This document shows, piece by piece, positions 33,584 to 42,645 of a stretch of 64,000 bases of DNA (position 1 is the stretch's first letter; each line of letters starts with the position of its first letter). A program made the position numbers and the translations under genes. The stretch spans positions 62,001-126,000 of the forward strand of contig JAEUTA010000006.1 in assembly GCA_016788205.1 (NCBI GenBank), given 5' to 3'. Source of the DNA: Flavobacteriales bacterium. GTDB taxonomy: Bacteria > Bacteroidota > Bacteroidia > Flavobacteriales_F > PHOS-HE28. The notes under the pieces were generated by a model. The model worked only from the letters and a program-made list of their open reading frames with translations. It was not told where the DNA came from and searched no databases.

Positions 33584-35982
33584 TCATGCCTCAACGCCCG
33601 CACCGGATCCGTTTGTGCAGCACGTATCGCCCTGAAACTCACCGTCACCGTCGCGATCAGCAGCACCACCAACGCAGCCAGCACGAACACCAGCGGCTCG
33701 ATCGCCGTGCGGAACGCGAAGTTCTCCAGCCAACGCCCCACACCGAACCATGCCAGCGGCACTGCCACCACGGCACCCACCAGCACCAGCAGCAGGAAGT
33801 CGCGCGTCACGAGGTAGGTGATCCGCAAGGTGTCTGCGCCCATGACTTTCCGGATGCCGATCTCGCGTGTGCGCTTCTCGGCTGTCCATGAAGCGAGTGC
33901 GAAAAGGCCAAGGCAAGCAATGAAGACGGCGAGCAGGGAGAAGATCCCGACCAGCTTCGCAAGACGGCCTTGCGCTTCGTACTGCATATTGAGCTGGTCA
34001 TCGAGGAACTGGTACTCGAAGGGGAATTGCGTGGTGCGACTGTTCCATTCTTTACGAGCGGCCTCGATCACCGGCGTTGGATCCCCGCCTTCGGTGCGGA
34101 TGTAGATGTAGCGCAACCACTGGCCGATGTCCCTTGTCATGTCGAACACGAAGGGTTGCACGGCCTTGAACAGCGGGTCGAAGGCGAAGTCCTTGGTGAC
34201 GGCGATGATGCGTTCTTCGCCGTGTGGCGTGTCCATCCGATCACCGATCGCCTTCGTGGGGTCGTCGGGATGCGTTTGGCGCGCGAACGTTTCGTTCACG
34301 ATCACACTCAGCGAATCATCGCCGGGGAACTCACGCGAGAACCAGCGCCCGGCGAGCAGTTCGATGTCCATGGCCTGTTGGAACTCGGGGTTCACGTAGA
34401 GACACGGCAGGTAGGTCCACTTGCCCTGCTCCATGTCGCCCCAATTGAACTCGTGCGTGTTGTGCTTCTTGCCGATGATGTCGTTGGCCCAGCTCACCGC
34501 CTTCACGCCGCTGATCTTCTTCAGTTCGGGGAACACCGCGAGGTACACATCGCTCATCGGCGCGCGTACGGGGATCAGGATCACCTGCTCCTTGTTGAAG
34601 CCGAGGTCGACACTCTGCAAATGGTCGTGCTGCTTCTTCACGAACACAGTGCCGATGATCAGCACGAGCGCGATCGCGAACTGCACCACCACGAGAGACT
34701 TCCTCAAGGCCTGGCCGCGTGACGTGCCCGCCGCGTTCGCCTTCAGCACCACCGCCGGTTGGAACGACGATAGGAAGAACGCCGGATAAACGCCGCTCAA
34801 CAAACCCACCAGCACCGCGAGGCCCAGCACGCCCGGCACCAGCATCGAGGGCAACGGGATCGTCTCACCCGCCAATTGATTGAACGCCGGCATCAACAGC
34901 TTGATCAGCAGCAACGCGATCAGCGCCGCGATCAAACTCATCAGCACGCTTTCCAACAGGAATTGACCGATCAACTGCCCGCGCGTGGCACCGTTCGTCT
35001 TGCGCACACCCACCTCGCGCGCCCTGTACGCACTGCGCGCCGTGGCGAGGTTCATGAAGTTCACGCCCGCCAGCACGATGATGAAGAAACCGATGGCCCA
35101 CAGGATGTTCACGCTGCCCTTGTCGCCGTTCTGGTGCATCTCGAAATCGAGCTTGCTCGTCAGGTGGATGTCCGCGAGCGGCTGCAGCTCGTGCCCGATC
35201 TGGTTCTTCAAGAAGTCGGGGTAGTACTTCTGGATGAAGTCCGGGAAGATCCGGTTCACCTCCGCCTTGCTGATGCCGTCCTTCAACCGCACGTAGGTCC
35301 AGCACGGGTTCCACACCCAGTTGTTCTTCTCGATGTTCTTCCAGAATTGCGTGATGGTGTAGAACGAGACCAGTCCGGTGAATTTGATGTGTGAGTTCTG
35401 CGGAATCTCGCCGAGAATGCCCGTCACCTGCACGTCCATCGCATTGTCCCACTTCATAAGCTGGCCCATCGGGTCGGCATCGCCGAAGTACTTCTTCGCC
35501 AGTTCCTGCGAGAGCACGATGCTGCCGGGCTTGGTGAGCGCCGTCTTCGGATCGCCCACCAGCAGCGGGTAGTTGAAGATGTCGAACACCGTACTGTCCA
35601 CCAGGTAGAGGCCGCTCTCGGTGAACATCTTGTCGGTGCTCAGGCTGTCGCCCACCTTCAGCGTGTGCTGCGGATCCTGGAAATCGAACCAGCGGCACTG
35701 GCGCTCGATCAGCTCGGGGTGGTCATGCAAGAGCGTTGGCCCAAGACCGAAGACCATGCTGCTGCTGTGCTCGCCCTGGCCTTCCATCTCGATCTCGCCC
35801 ACCACGCGGTACACGCGGTCCGTGTTCGGCACGAAGCGATCGAAGCCGCGCTGGTACTGCACGTACAAGCCGATCAGCACGAAACACGCGATGCCCGTGG
35901 CCAGGCCCAGCAGGTTGATCAGCGTGTAGAGCTTCTGCTTCCACAGGTTGCGGAAGGAGACGAGGAGGAGGTTCTTGAGCAT
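33580..35982 (-). CDS. MacB/FtsX-type ABC transporter permease
   Basis: An 800-residue protein from MLKNLLLVSFRNLWKQKLYT. The upstream part of the frame (to 36246) is not conserved-looking and lacks this classic start. It has two copies of the MacB core (MacB_PCD) plus FtsX arrangement common in Bacteroidota: a helix at about 20-40, a periplasmic domain at about 45-275, and three helices at about 280-400 containing the coupling segment RAREVGVRKTNGATRGQLIG. A second half follows (KSLVVVQFAIALVLIIGTVF; periplasmic domain; then EKRTREIGIRKVMGADTLRI and two more helices). Such permeases need an ATPase and often a MacA-like adaptor, and neither is adjacent here. The only adaptor-ATPase pair in the window, at 53493-55475, has no permease of its own and is a possible partner. 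Confidence 0.87.
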   Translation of the reverse strand: MLKNLLLVSFRNLWKQKLYTLINLLGLATGIACFVLIGLYVQYQRGFDRFVPNTDRVYRVVGEIEMEGQGEHSSSMVFGLGPTLLHDHPELIERQCRWFDFQDPQHTLKVGDSLSTDKMFTESGLYLVDSTVFDIFNYPLLVGDPKTALTKPGSIVLSQELAKKYFGDADPMGQLMKWDNAMDVQVTGILGEIPQNSHIKFTGLVSFYTITQFWKNIEKNNWVWNPCWTYVRLKDGISKAEVNRIFPDFIQKYYPDFLKNQIGHELQPLADIHLTSKLDFEMHQNGDKGSVNILWAIGFFIIVLAGVNFMNLATARSAYRAREVGVRKTNGATRGQLIGQFLLESVLMSLIAALIALLLIKLLMPAFNQLAGETIPLPSMLVPGVLGLAVLVGLLSGVYPAFFLSSFQPAVVLKANAAGTSRGQALRKSLVVVQFAIALVLIIGTVFVKKQHDHLQSVDLGFNKEQVILIPVRAPMSDVYLAVFPELKKISGVKAVSWANDIIGKKHNTHEFNWGDMEQGKWTYLPCLYVNPEFQQAMDIELLAGRWFSREFPGDDSLSVIVNETFARQTHPDDPTKAIGDRMDTPHGEERIIAVTKDFAFDPLFKAVQPFVFDMTRDIGQWLRYIYIRTEGGDPTPVIEAARKEWNSRTTQFPFEYQFLDDQLNMQYEAQGRLAKLVGIFSLLAVFIACLGLFALASWTAEKRTREIGIRKVMGADTLRITYLVTRDFLLLVLVGAVVAVPLAWFGVGRWLENFAFRTAIEPLVFVLAALVVLLIATVTVSFRAIRAAQTDPVRALRHE

Positions 35983-36154
35983 GGCAACGAGGGGTGATGC
36001 AAGGTGCCTCTCACCGGCCCGCTGGCGATGGCTTTCGTGCGCTGGCGTTGGGGGTGTGATGAATGGTTGGGCATGCATCCAAGAGGTCGAAACCTGGGTG
36101 CCCAGCTGCCAACCGTCGCCATTCTGCGACGTCTTGTACGGAAAGGTCACATCC

Positions 36155-37105
36155 ATGCCGGATTTTCGGATCACAGCGCTCCTTTCGACCGTCCTCGTCG
36201 GTAGTTCCGGGCTCGCACAACCCACGATCACGGCTGGCCAGTTCACCTGTATGCCGGGCGATGTGTTCGCCTTTCGTTCGAGCGATGCCGTTTCACCAGG
36301 TCCATCGGGCGCCGCCCAGCTATGGAACTATTCAAACCTGGAATCGAACCCGCCCGAGCTTCAACCCTACGTGGACCCGTCCACCAGCGCCGGAAGCGTT
36401 CACTTCCCCACCGCCACAGTGCTCTACGAAGCCACGGTCAGCGGCGGCGGAACGTTCTATAGCGCATCGGCAGCGGAAGTGCTGGACCTCGGCTACTTCG
36501 CATCGTTCGGCAGTGAGGTCCTTGGTTTGTGCACCGATCCTCGCACGGTGATCATCTACCCGTTCACGTTCGGGTCTACGTTCACGGACGATTACCTCTG
36601 CACGGAAACCGGAAACCCTTTCTCCGATCGCGTGCGCATCGGCGTCACCACGGTAACCGCGGATGGCTACGGCACACTCGCTCTTCCCTACGGCACTTTC
36701 GATGATTGCCTTCGCCTGCACATCACCACCACCTACACCGATGTCTATGACCAGACACCCATGAACGGCTTCGGCACGATAGAGACCTTCGCGTTCGTCC
36801 ATCCTGGCATCCGTGTACCGCTCCTCAGCACAACTTCGTCCTCCTACGTGCAAGGCGACCAGACCTTTGACGGCTCGGTCTCGAACCTGCTCGACCCGCT
36901 CTCTACCGGTGTTCTCGCCGCACGAGCCGAAGCAACGGCCCCGTTCATTTATCCGAACCCCGCTGCGGACATCGCGCACGTCACGCTCCCCAGCACTCCC
37001 GGCCGCCTGCAATTGCTCGACGCCACTGGTCGGGCGGTCCGAGAACTGGCCATCCAAGTATCTCCCCTATTGTTCGATATCGCCGACCTAAGACCTGGCT
37101 CCTAG
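36155..37105 (+). CDS. Secreted T9SS protein with sorting domain cut by an in-frame TAG
   Basis: A 316-residue protein starting MPDFRITALLSTVLVGSSGL with a signal peptide ending LAQ. The body is a beta-rich secreted domain typical of unannotated Bacteroidota proteins (FGSTFTDDYLCTETGNPFSD, ADGYGTLALPYGTFDDCLRL, TFDGSVSNLLDPLS). The T9SS type A domain starts well (FIYPNPAADIAHVTL, RLQLLDATGRAVRELAI), but a TAG stops it at 37103-37105 right after DLRPGS. In the same frame the next 19 codons read LLRWTGADGARGVSVLVRR, exactly the missing end of the domain, before a second TAG at 37163-37165. A tyrosine codon (TAC or TAT) changed to TAG would explain this. As written, export or anchoring by T9SS should fail. 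Confidence 0.78.
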   Translation: MPDFRITALLSTVLVGSSGLAQPTITAGQFTCMPGDVFAFRSSDAVSPGPSGAAQLWNYSNLESNPPELQPYVDPSTSAGSVHFPTATVLYEATVSGGGTFYSASAAEVLDLGYFASFGSEVLGLCTDPRTVIIYPFTFGSTFTDDYLCTETGNPFSDRVRIGVTTVTADGYGTLALPYGTFDDCLRLHITTTYTDVYDQTPMNGFGTIETFAFVHPGIRVPLLSTTSSSYVQGDQTFDGSVSNLLDPLSTGVLAARAEATAPFIYPNPAADIAHVTLPSTPGRLQLLDATGRAVRELAIQVSPLLFDIADLRPGS

Positions 37106-37165
37106 CTGCTGCGCTGGACCGGCGCGGATGGCGCGCGAGGGGTGTCCGTATTGGTAAGGCGGTAG
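37106..37165 (+). pseudogene. Orphaned 3' end of the T9SS sorting domain
   Basis: In frame with the preceding gene and directly after its TAG, these codons give LLRWTGADGARGVSVLVRR and then TAG. This fits the final two strands of a T9SS type A domain (consensus Y-L-L-R, then a basic V-rich end), so I read it as the untranslated remainder of the gene at 36155. A sequencing error at 37105 is the main alternative. Confidence 0.7.
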
Positions 37166-37392
37166 AGGTCCGGATCGCAGTGACAGGGCTGCGCTCTAGA
37201 ACGAGGTAAGCTGGAACGAGCGCAGCTGGGCGTGCCGGTCCAGAAAGCCTCGTCGTCGTGCGTTCCGCTGTATTCCTGCTTCGTCACTCGCTGCGGGTTC
37301 CACTTCGATCGTTCACGTAGGTTCTGCCCAACCATGACATCCGGCACCATTTCCGAACTCTTAACATTCCGTCCCCATGCCGTGAACAATAC

Positions 37393-37414
37393 AATGGTTT
37401 CATTTGTAACCATT
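37393..37414. promoter_or_regulatory. Palindromic site before the MarR gene, possible autoregulatory operator
   Basis: AATGGTT (37393-37399), eight bases, AACCATT (37408-37414): a perfect 7-bp inverted repeat ending 15 bp before the chosen MarR start. The spacer with its left flank reads TTCATTTG, one mismatch from a TAnnTTTG -7 box. MarR-family dimers usually bind such palindromes over their own promoters. The adjoining sequence is AT-richer than the genome average. Confidence 0.5.
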
Positions 37415-37429
37415 ACGAACGCAACGGCT

Positions 37430-37891
37430 ATGCCCACCTCCTCACTCGGCTACTGGTGCTCCATTGCGGCGCATCAATACTTTGCGCGGCTACAGGAGAA
37501 ACTGCAACACCTGGACATAACGCACTGGTTCTACGTGCTGCTGACCATCGAGGAGAGCAATGGCAAGCTGAGCCAGCAGGACCTCGCCGACCGCCTGAAC
37601 TTGGACAAGGTGGCGATGACCCGTGCGCTGGACCACCTGGACGCGAAGGGCTACGTGGAGCGCTGCGAGTGTGAAGGGGATCGCCGCAAGCACCTGATCA
37701 AGCTGACGCCCAAAGCGCGCCCGGCCGTGAAGGCGATCCGCAAGGCCTACGAGGAACTGAACGAGGAGGCGATGAAGGGCCTGAAGAAAGCGGACCGCCC
37801 GGTCTTGCTGGAACAATTGATGACAATGGTGAAGAACCTACGTGGCGAGAATCCGCCCGCGGTGGTGACCACGAAACGCGTACATACATGA
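37430..37891 (+). CDS. MarR-family transcriptional regulator of the efflux operon
   Basis: A 153-residue protein starting MPTSSLGYWCSIAAHQYFAR. It has the MarR winged helix: KLSQQDLADRLNLDKVAMTR is the helix-turn-helix, followed by ALDHLDAKGYVERCECEGDR with the Asp-Arg wing, then HLIKLTPKARPAV. Dimerisation helices lie at both ends. An ATG at 37394 is in frame but falls inside the palindromic site, so I prefer 37430. The stop overlaps the start of the adaptor gene (ATGA, 37888-37891), which ties the regulator to MFP, RND and TolC genes. By analogy with MexR-type regulators it probably represses the pump and responds to a small ligand. Confidence 0.85.
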   Translation: MPTSSLGYWCSIAAHQYFARLQEKLQHLDITHWFYVLLTIEESNGKLSQQDLADRLNLDKVAMTRALDHLDAKGYVERCECEGDRRKHLIKLTPKARPAVKAIRKAYEELNEEAMKGLKKADRPVLLEQLMTMVKNLRGENPPAVVTTKRVHT

Positions 37892-38979
37892 TGCGCTCAA
37901 CGACGATGATATTGGCCGTTCCCTTGCTGCTTGCAGCGTGTGGTGGAAGTGAAGAGCAGGCGGCGGGGGGCGGACCAATGCCCGCCATGGCGGTGCAGGT
38001 GCATGTGCTGAAGGCCGAGCCGCTGGACAACGCCTTCACCACCACCGGAACGCTGCTGCCGAACGAAGAAGTGGAACTGCGGAGTGAAGTGAACGGACGT
38101 GTGACCCAATTGAACTTCCAGGAGGGTACGGCAGTGAACGCTGGTCAAGTGCTGGTGCGCATCAACGACGATGACCTGCAAGCGCAATTGCGCAAGGCCG
38201 AAGCCAATCTGAAGCTCGCCACGGACGCGGCCGGTCGTCAAGAACAGCTGCTGGCGGTCAAAGGCGTGAGCCAGGAGGCCTTCGATGCGGCGACCGCTCA
38301 ACGCGTGGGAATGCAGGCCGAAGTGGACAACTTGCGGGCGGTGATCGCGAAAAGCACGATCCGCGCGCCGTTCAGCGGGACGATCGGTTTGCGCAGCATC
38401 AGCGAAGGCGGCTTCGTGAGCCCACTCACGTTGATCGCGAACTTGAAGCAGACGAACCCGATGAAACTGGATTTCACCGTGCCCGAGCGCTACGGCCGCC
38501 AGATGAAACCGGGGACGAAAGTCGCTTTCACGCTGGAGGGCGATACGATGGACTACAGCGCCGAGGTGTACGCCGTGGAACCGAGCGTGGACCTGAGCAC
38601 ACGCAGCATCAAGGTGCGTGCGCGCAGCCAGAACCCCGGTGGGCGGTTGATCCCCGGTGCGTTCGCGAAAGTGGACGTGAAGCTGGAGACGATCCCCGAC
38701 GCGTTGACCATCCCTGCCGAAGCACTGATCCCTGACATCCAAGGCCAGAAGGTGATGGTGATGAAGGGCGGCCAGGCGAAGAGCGTGCGCGTGGACATCG
38801 GCATCCGCACGGAGAACACGGTGCAACTGATCAGCAACGTGCAGCCCGGCGATACGGTGATCACCAGCGCATTGCTCGCGGTGAAGGATGGAATGCCCTT
38901 GCGTCCTGCGGCGACGAAAGGGACGACAACGAAGACGGCCGAAGCGGATACAACGGGCGCATCCGACGAGGCGAACTAG
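37888..38979 (+). CDS. RND efflux periplasmic adaptor (MFP) lipoprotein
   Basis: A 363-residue protein with a lipoprotein signal (lipobox LLAAC, Cys18). It has the MexA/AcrA order: a beta-barrel/lipoyl half (GTLLPNEEVELRSEVNGRVT, GTAVNAGQVLVRINDDDLQA), an alpha-helical hairpin at about 95-155 (LRKAEANLKLATDAAGRQEQ), the second lipoyl half (STIRAPFSGTIGLRSISEGG), a beta-barrel (MKLDFTVPERYGRQMKPGTK) and a membrane-proximal domain. It links the inner-membrane RND pump with the TolC channel. It is translationally coupled to the MarR gene. Its stop is 3 bp before the chimeric small gene that separates it from the pump. Confidence 0.92.
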   Translation: MMRSTTMILAVPLLLAACGGSEEQAAGGGPMPAMAVQVHVLKAEPLDNAFTTTGTLLPNEEVELRSEVNGRVTQLNFQEGTAVNAGQVLVRINDDDLQAQLRKAEANLKLATDAAGRQEQLLAVKGVSQEAFDAATAQRVGMQAEVDNLRAVIAKSTIRAPFSGTIGLRSISEGGFVSPLTLIANLKQTNPMKLDFTVPERYGRQMKPGTKVAFTLEGDTMDYSAEVYAVEPSVDLSTRSIKVRARSQNPGGRLIPGAFAKVDVKLETIPDALTIPAEALIPDIQGQKVMVMKGGQAKSVRVDIGIRTENTVQLISNVQPGDTVITSALLAVKDGMPLRPAATKGTTTKTAEADTTGASDEAN

Positions 38980-38982
38980 GTC

Positions 38983-39552
38983 ATGAACATCAGTTCCCTC
39001 AGCATCAACCGGCCCGTGCTCGCCACGGTGATCTCGATCGTGCTCGGGGTGATCGGCCCGGCCAGCATATTCGCTTGTGACTGTGGCCCAACACCAAGTG
39101 TCATGAGCGGTGTGGAGCACTCGCAACTTGTGATACATGGCAAGGTCATCCATGCCGAATTCAAGAAGGCACTGCACCGGGATCCCGCAATGTCGGATTC
39201 GTTGAGCAAGGTGGACCAACGGCTGCACTTCGGTTCTCCATATGTGAACGAATACACCGTCGTGGTCATGCAAGCATTCAAGGGTGCATCGGTTAACGAC
39301 ACCATCATCATCCGTACCGGCTTGGATCCTGTGACGGATTGTGGGCTCGTGCTTCCGCCCGGTTCGGAGCATCTCATCTATGCCAAGTCAGTCTTCGTCG
39401 ACCACCAGTTCCTCGCGAGTGACGACCAAATAGCATTTGCCTATTCAACTTCCGCATGCACGAGAACGAAGCGATTCTCCAAACGTGAAGCAAAAGCCAT
39501 CACTAAGGTCTTGCCGATGGTTCAGAACGTTCAGTACCGTGATTCTTACTGA
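38983..39552 (+). CDS. Chimeric small secreted protein: RND N-terminus fused to a TIMP/NTR-like Cys domain
   Basis: A 189-residue protein. The first 59 bases (38983-39041) are identical to the start of the RND gene (39556-39614). After a 9-base gap the match continues through TCGGGGTGATCGGC, so residues 1-25 copy the RND N-terminus minus three residues. At 39058 the sequence changes to an unrelated, less GC-rich stretch coding PASIFACDCGPTPSVMSG. The mature part starts CxC and has the pattern of tissue-inhibitor/netrin-like domains (GKVIHAEF, VVVMQAFKGASVNDTIIIRT, DCGLVLPPGSEHLIYAKS, and a late Cys). The borrowed RND membrane segment followed by IFA-C could act as a signal peptide, cleaved before the first Cys. 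The gene sits between the adaptor and pump genes. Its function is unknown and a link to efflux is doubtful. Confidence 0.75.
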   Translation: MNISSLSINRPVLATVISIVLGVIGPASIFACDCGPTPSVMSGVEHSQLVIHGKVIHAEFKKALHRDPAMSDSLSKVDQRLHFGSPYVNEYTVVVMQAFKGASVNDTIIIRTGLDPVTDCGLVLPPGSEHLIYAKSVFVDHQFLASDDQIAFAYSTSACTRTKRFSKREAKAITKVLPMVQNVQYRDSY

Positions 39553-39639
39553 CGCATGAACATCAGTTCCCTCAGCATCAACCGGCCCGTGCTCGCCACG
39601 GTGATCTCGATCGTCCTCGTGCTGTTCGGGGTGATCGGC
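38983..39639. repeat. Direct repeat of the RND gene start flanking the inserted gene
   Basis: Copy 1 is 38983-39057 and copy 2 is 39556-39639. The first 59 bp are identical. Copy 1 then lacks 9 bp (codons for VLF), after which 13-14 bp match again. The roughly 500-bp insert lies between the copies. Confidence 0.9.
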
Positions 39640-42600
39640 TTCACCTACCTCGGGGTGCGCGAGTACCCCAGCGTAGATCCACCGATCATCACGGTGACCA
39701 CGAACTACGTGGGTGCCAACGCTGACATCGTGGAGAGCCAGATCACCGAGGTGCTGGAGGAGAGCATCAACGGGATCGCTGGCATCCGAACGCTCACCAG
39801 TGTGAGCAGTGATGGTCGCAGCACGATCACCGTGGAATTCGAACTGGACCAGGATCTGGAAGGCGCGGCCAACGACGTGCGCGATCGCGTAAGCCAGGCC
39901 GTGCGCAACCTGCCCGCCGACGTGGATCCGCCGATCGTGCAGAAGAGCGATGCGGACAGCAACCCCATCGTGTCGATGACGATCCAGAGCGACCAACGCT
40001 CGATGCTGGAGCTGAGCGAGATCGCGAACAACGACTTCAAGGAGCGCCTGCAGACGATCCCGGGCGTGAGCACGATCAACATCTGGGGCGAGAAGAAGTA
40101 CAGCATGAAATTGCTGCTCGACCCGACGAAGATGGCCGGTTATGGCATCACACCGGGCGACGTGCGCACCGCGCTGGACAAGGAGAACGTGGAGCTTCCG
40201 GCAGGCCGCATCGAAGGCTATCGCACGGAACTCAGCATCCGCACGATGGGCCGACTGGTCACCCCGCAGCAGTTCAACGACCTGATCCTGCGCGACAGCC
40301 TGGGCGTGGTGGTGCGCCTGCGCGATGTGGGCCGCGCTGAACTTCTTCCAGAGAACGAACGCAGCCTCCTGCGCGGGAATGGCGCTGTGCCGCAGGTCGC
40401 AGTGGCCATCACGCCCCAGCCGGGCAGCAACTACATCGCCATCGCGGATGAGTTCTACAAGCGCGTGGAACAGATCAAGAAGGACCTGCCCGAAGATCTG
40501 CGCTACAACGTGGCGTTGGACACGACGGTCGGCATCCGCAAAGCGATCAGCGAAGTGGAGGAGACCATCCTCATCGCCTTCGGCCTGGTGGTGCTCATCA
40601 TCTTCATCTTCCTCCGTGACTGGCGCACAACGCTGATCCCCGTGCTCGCGATCCCCATCTCGCTGATCGGTGCCTTCTTCATCATGTACATCGCGGGGTT
40701 CAGCATCAACATCCTCACGCTGCTGGCGATCCTGCTGGCGACGGGGATCGTGGTGGACGATGCGATCGTGGTGCTGGAGAATATCTACAGCAAGATCGAG
40801 AAGGGCATGGACCCGATCAAGGCGGGCCACGAAGGCAGCAAGGAGATCGCCTTTGCCATCCTCAGCATCACCATCACGTTGGCCGCGGTATTCCTGCCCG
40901 TGATCTTCCTCAGCGGCTTGACCGGTCGCCTCTTCCGCGAGTTCGGTATCGTGGTGGCGGGCTCGGTGATCATCAGCGCCATCGTGAGTCTCACACTGAC
41001 GCCGATGATGAGTGCGCGCTGGCTGAAGCACAAGGACAAGCAGAGCGCGTTCTTCGAGACCACCGGGCGCTTCTTCGATCGTATGACGGAAGGCTACCAC
41101 CGTTCGCTCAAGAGCTTCATGCGTAACCGTGGACTGGCATGGGTGATCATGCTGATCTCCATCGGTCTCACGGTGTTCATCGGCATGAACCTGCAAAGCG
41201 AGCTGGCACCAATGGAGGACAAGAGCCGCTTCATGGTGCAGAGCACAGCGCCTGAAGGCACCAGCTTCGAGGTGATGAACGACTACCTGTCGAACATCAT
41301 CCAGACGGTGGACACGCTGCCCGAGCGGCAAGCGCTCATCAGTGTGACCGCTCCCGGTTTCGGTACCGCGAGCGCCACCAACAGCGGGTTCGTGCGCGTG
41401 ACTTTGGTGCAGCCAGAAGAGCGGACCCGCACCCAGGACGAGATCGCGAAACAGATCATGGCGCAAGTGCAACAGCACAACATGGCGCGCACGTTCGTGA
41501 TCCAGGAGCCCACGATCGGCGGCTCGCGCTTCACCAGTTTGCCCGTGCAATACGTGATCCAGGCACCCACCTTCGAGAAGCTGCGTGAGGTGATCCCGAA
41601 GTTCATGGAGAAGGTGGGGGCCGACAAGACGTTCCGCATCGGCGACCTCAATCTGAAGTTCAACAAGCCGGAACTGAACGTGGAGATCGACCGTGATCGC
41701 GCGCGGGCCTTGGGCGTTACGATGCGCGATCTGGCGGAGACCCTGCAGCTCTACTTCGGTGGTCAGCGCTACGGCTATTTCATCTTCAAGGGCAAGCAGT
41801 ACCAGGTGATCGGTCAGGCCACGCGCAGCAACCGCGACGCCCCGGTGGATCTGAGCAGCGCGTTCGTCCGCAACGACAAAGGACAGCTGATCCAGCTGGA
41901 CAACCTGGTGAAGCTGAGCGACCGCAGCACACCACCACAGCTCTTCCGTTACAACCGTTACGTGAGCGCCACCGTGAGCGCCGATCCCGCAGAAGGCTAC
42001 ACCATCGGCGATGGCATCGCGGCCATGGACAAGATCGCCGATGAAGTGCTCGACGACAGTTTCAGCACCGCGCTCGCCGGTGTGAGCAAGGAATACGCGG
42101 AGAGCGGCAGCACCATCTGGTTCGCCTTCGGTCTCGCGATCGTGCTGGTGTTCCTCATACTTGCCGCGCAGTTCGAAAGCTGGCTGGATCCGATCACCAT
42201 CCTCAGTACCATCCTGCTCTCGCTCACCGGTGCGGTGCTCAGCCTCTGGATCTTCGGGCACACGCTGAACATCTTCTCGCAGATCGGCATCATCGTACTG
42301 GTGGGACTGGTCACCAAGAACGGGATCCTGATCGTGGAGTTCGCCAACCAGCGCAAGGAAGAAGGCGTGTCGAAATACGACGCGGTGATCGAAGCGGCCA
42401 CACAACGCCTCCGCCCGATCCTGATGACGACGCTCGCGATGGTGCTGGGCACATTGCCCATCGCGTTGGGCCTTGGCGCCTCCTCGCAAAGCCGCATCCC
42501 GATGGGCATCGTGATCGTGGGAGGTTTGCTCTTCTCGTTGATCCTCACGCTCTACGTGGTGCCCGCGCTGTACAGCTATCTCAGCAGGCAGAGCAAAGAG

Positions 42601-42645
42601 TACACGGCCACCCACACACCCAACCCGCAAGAAACCATCGCATGA
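39556..42645 (+). CDS. RND-family efflux pump permease (AcrB/MexF-type)
   Basis: A 1,029-residue protein, the normal length for hydrophobe/amphiphile efflux RND pumps. It starts MNISSLSINRPVLATVISIV with the first transmembrane helix. It has the expected two-fold order: TM1, a porter domain (about 40-330), TM2-6 with the proton-relay aspartates in GIVVDDAIVVLENIYSKIE (about 395-413), TM7, a second porter domain (about 560-850) and TM8-12 with the relay lysine in GLVTKNGILIVEFANQRKEE. It uses proton influx to expel drugs, dyes or metabolites through the TolC channel encoded next (ATGA overlap). The duplicated gene start upstream leaves this copy intact. Confidence 0.93.
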   Translation: MNISSLSINRPVLATVISIVLVLFGVIGFTYLGVREYPSVDPPIITVTTNYVGANADIVESQITEVLEESINGIAGIRTLTSVSSDGRSTITVEFELDQDLEGAANDVRDRVSQAVRNLPADVDPPIVQKSDADSNPIVSMTIQSDQRSMLELSEIANNDFKERLQTIPGVSTINIWGEKKYSMKLLLDPTKMAGYGITPGDVRTALDKENVELPAGRIEGYRTELSIRTMGRLVTPQQFNDLILRDSLGVVVRLRDVGRAELLPENERSLLRGNGAVPQVAVAITPQPGSNYIAIADEFYKRVEQIKKDLPEDLRYNVALDTTVGIRKAISEVEETILIAFGLVVLIIFIFLRDWRTTLIPVLAIPISLIGAFFIMYIAGFSINILTLLAILLATGIVVDDAIVVLENIYSKIEKGMDPIKAGHEGSKEIAFAILSITITLAAVFLPVIFLSGLTGRLFREFGIVVAGSVIISAIVSLTLTPMMSARWLKHKDKQSAFFETTGRFFDRMTEGYHRSLKSFMRNRGLAWVIMLISIGLTVFIGMNLQSELAPMEDKSRFMVQSTAPEGTSFEVMNDYLSNIIQTVDTLPERQALISVTAPGFGTASATNSGFVRVTLVQPEERTRTQDEIAKQIMAQVQQHNMARTFVIQEPTIGGSRFTSLPVQYVIQAPTFEKLREVIPKFMEKVGADKTFRIGDLNLKFNKPELNVEIDRDRARALGVTMRDLAETLQLYFGGQRYGYFIFKGKQYQVIGQATRSNRDAPVDLSSAFVRNDKGQLIQLDNLVKLSDRSTPPQLFRYNRYVSATVSADPAEGYTIGDGIAAMDKIADEVLDDSFSTALAGVSKEYAESGSTIWFAFGLAIVLVFLILAAQFESWLDPITILSTILLSLTGAVLSLWIFGHTLNIFSQIGIIVLVGLVTKNGILIVEFANQRKEEGVSKYDAVIEAATQRLRPILMTTLAMVLGTLPIALGLGASSQSRIPMGIVIVGGLLFSLILTLYVVPALYSYLSRQSKEYTATHTPNPQETIA

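Noticed and set aside
38983..39639. Classical transposon target-site duplication
   Set aside because: The direct repeat is 59 bp or more and includes a gene start with an internal 9-bp deletion; insertion sequences duplicate only a few bases, and no transposase or terminal inverted repeats flank the insert.
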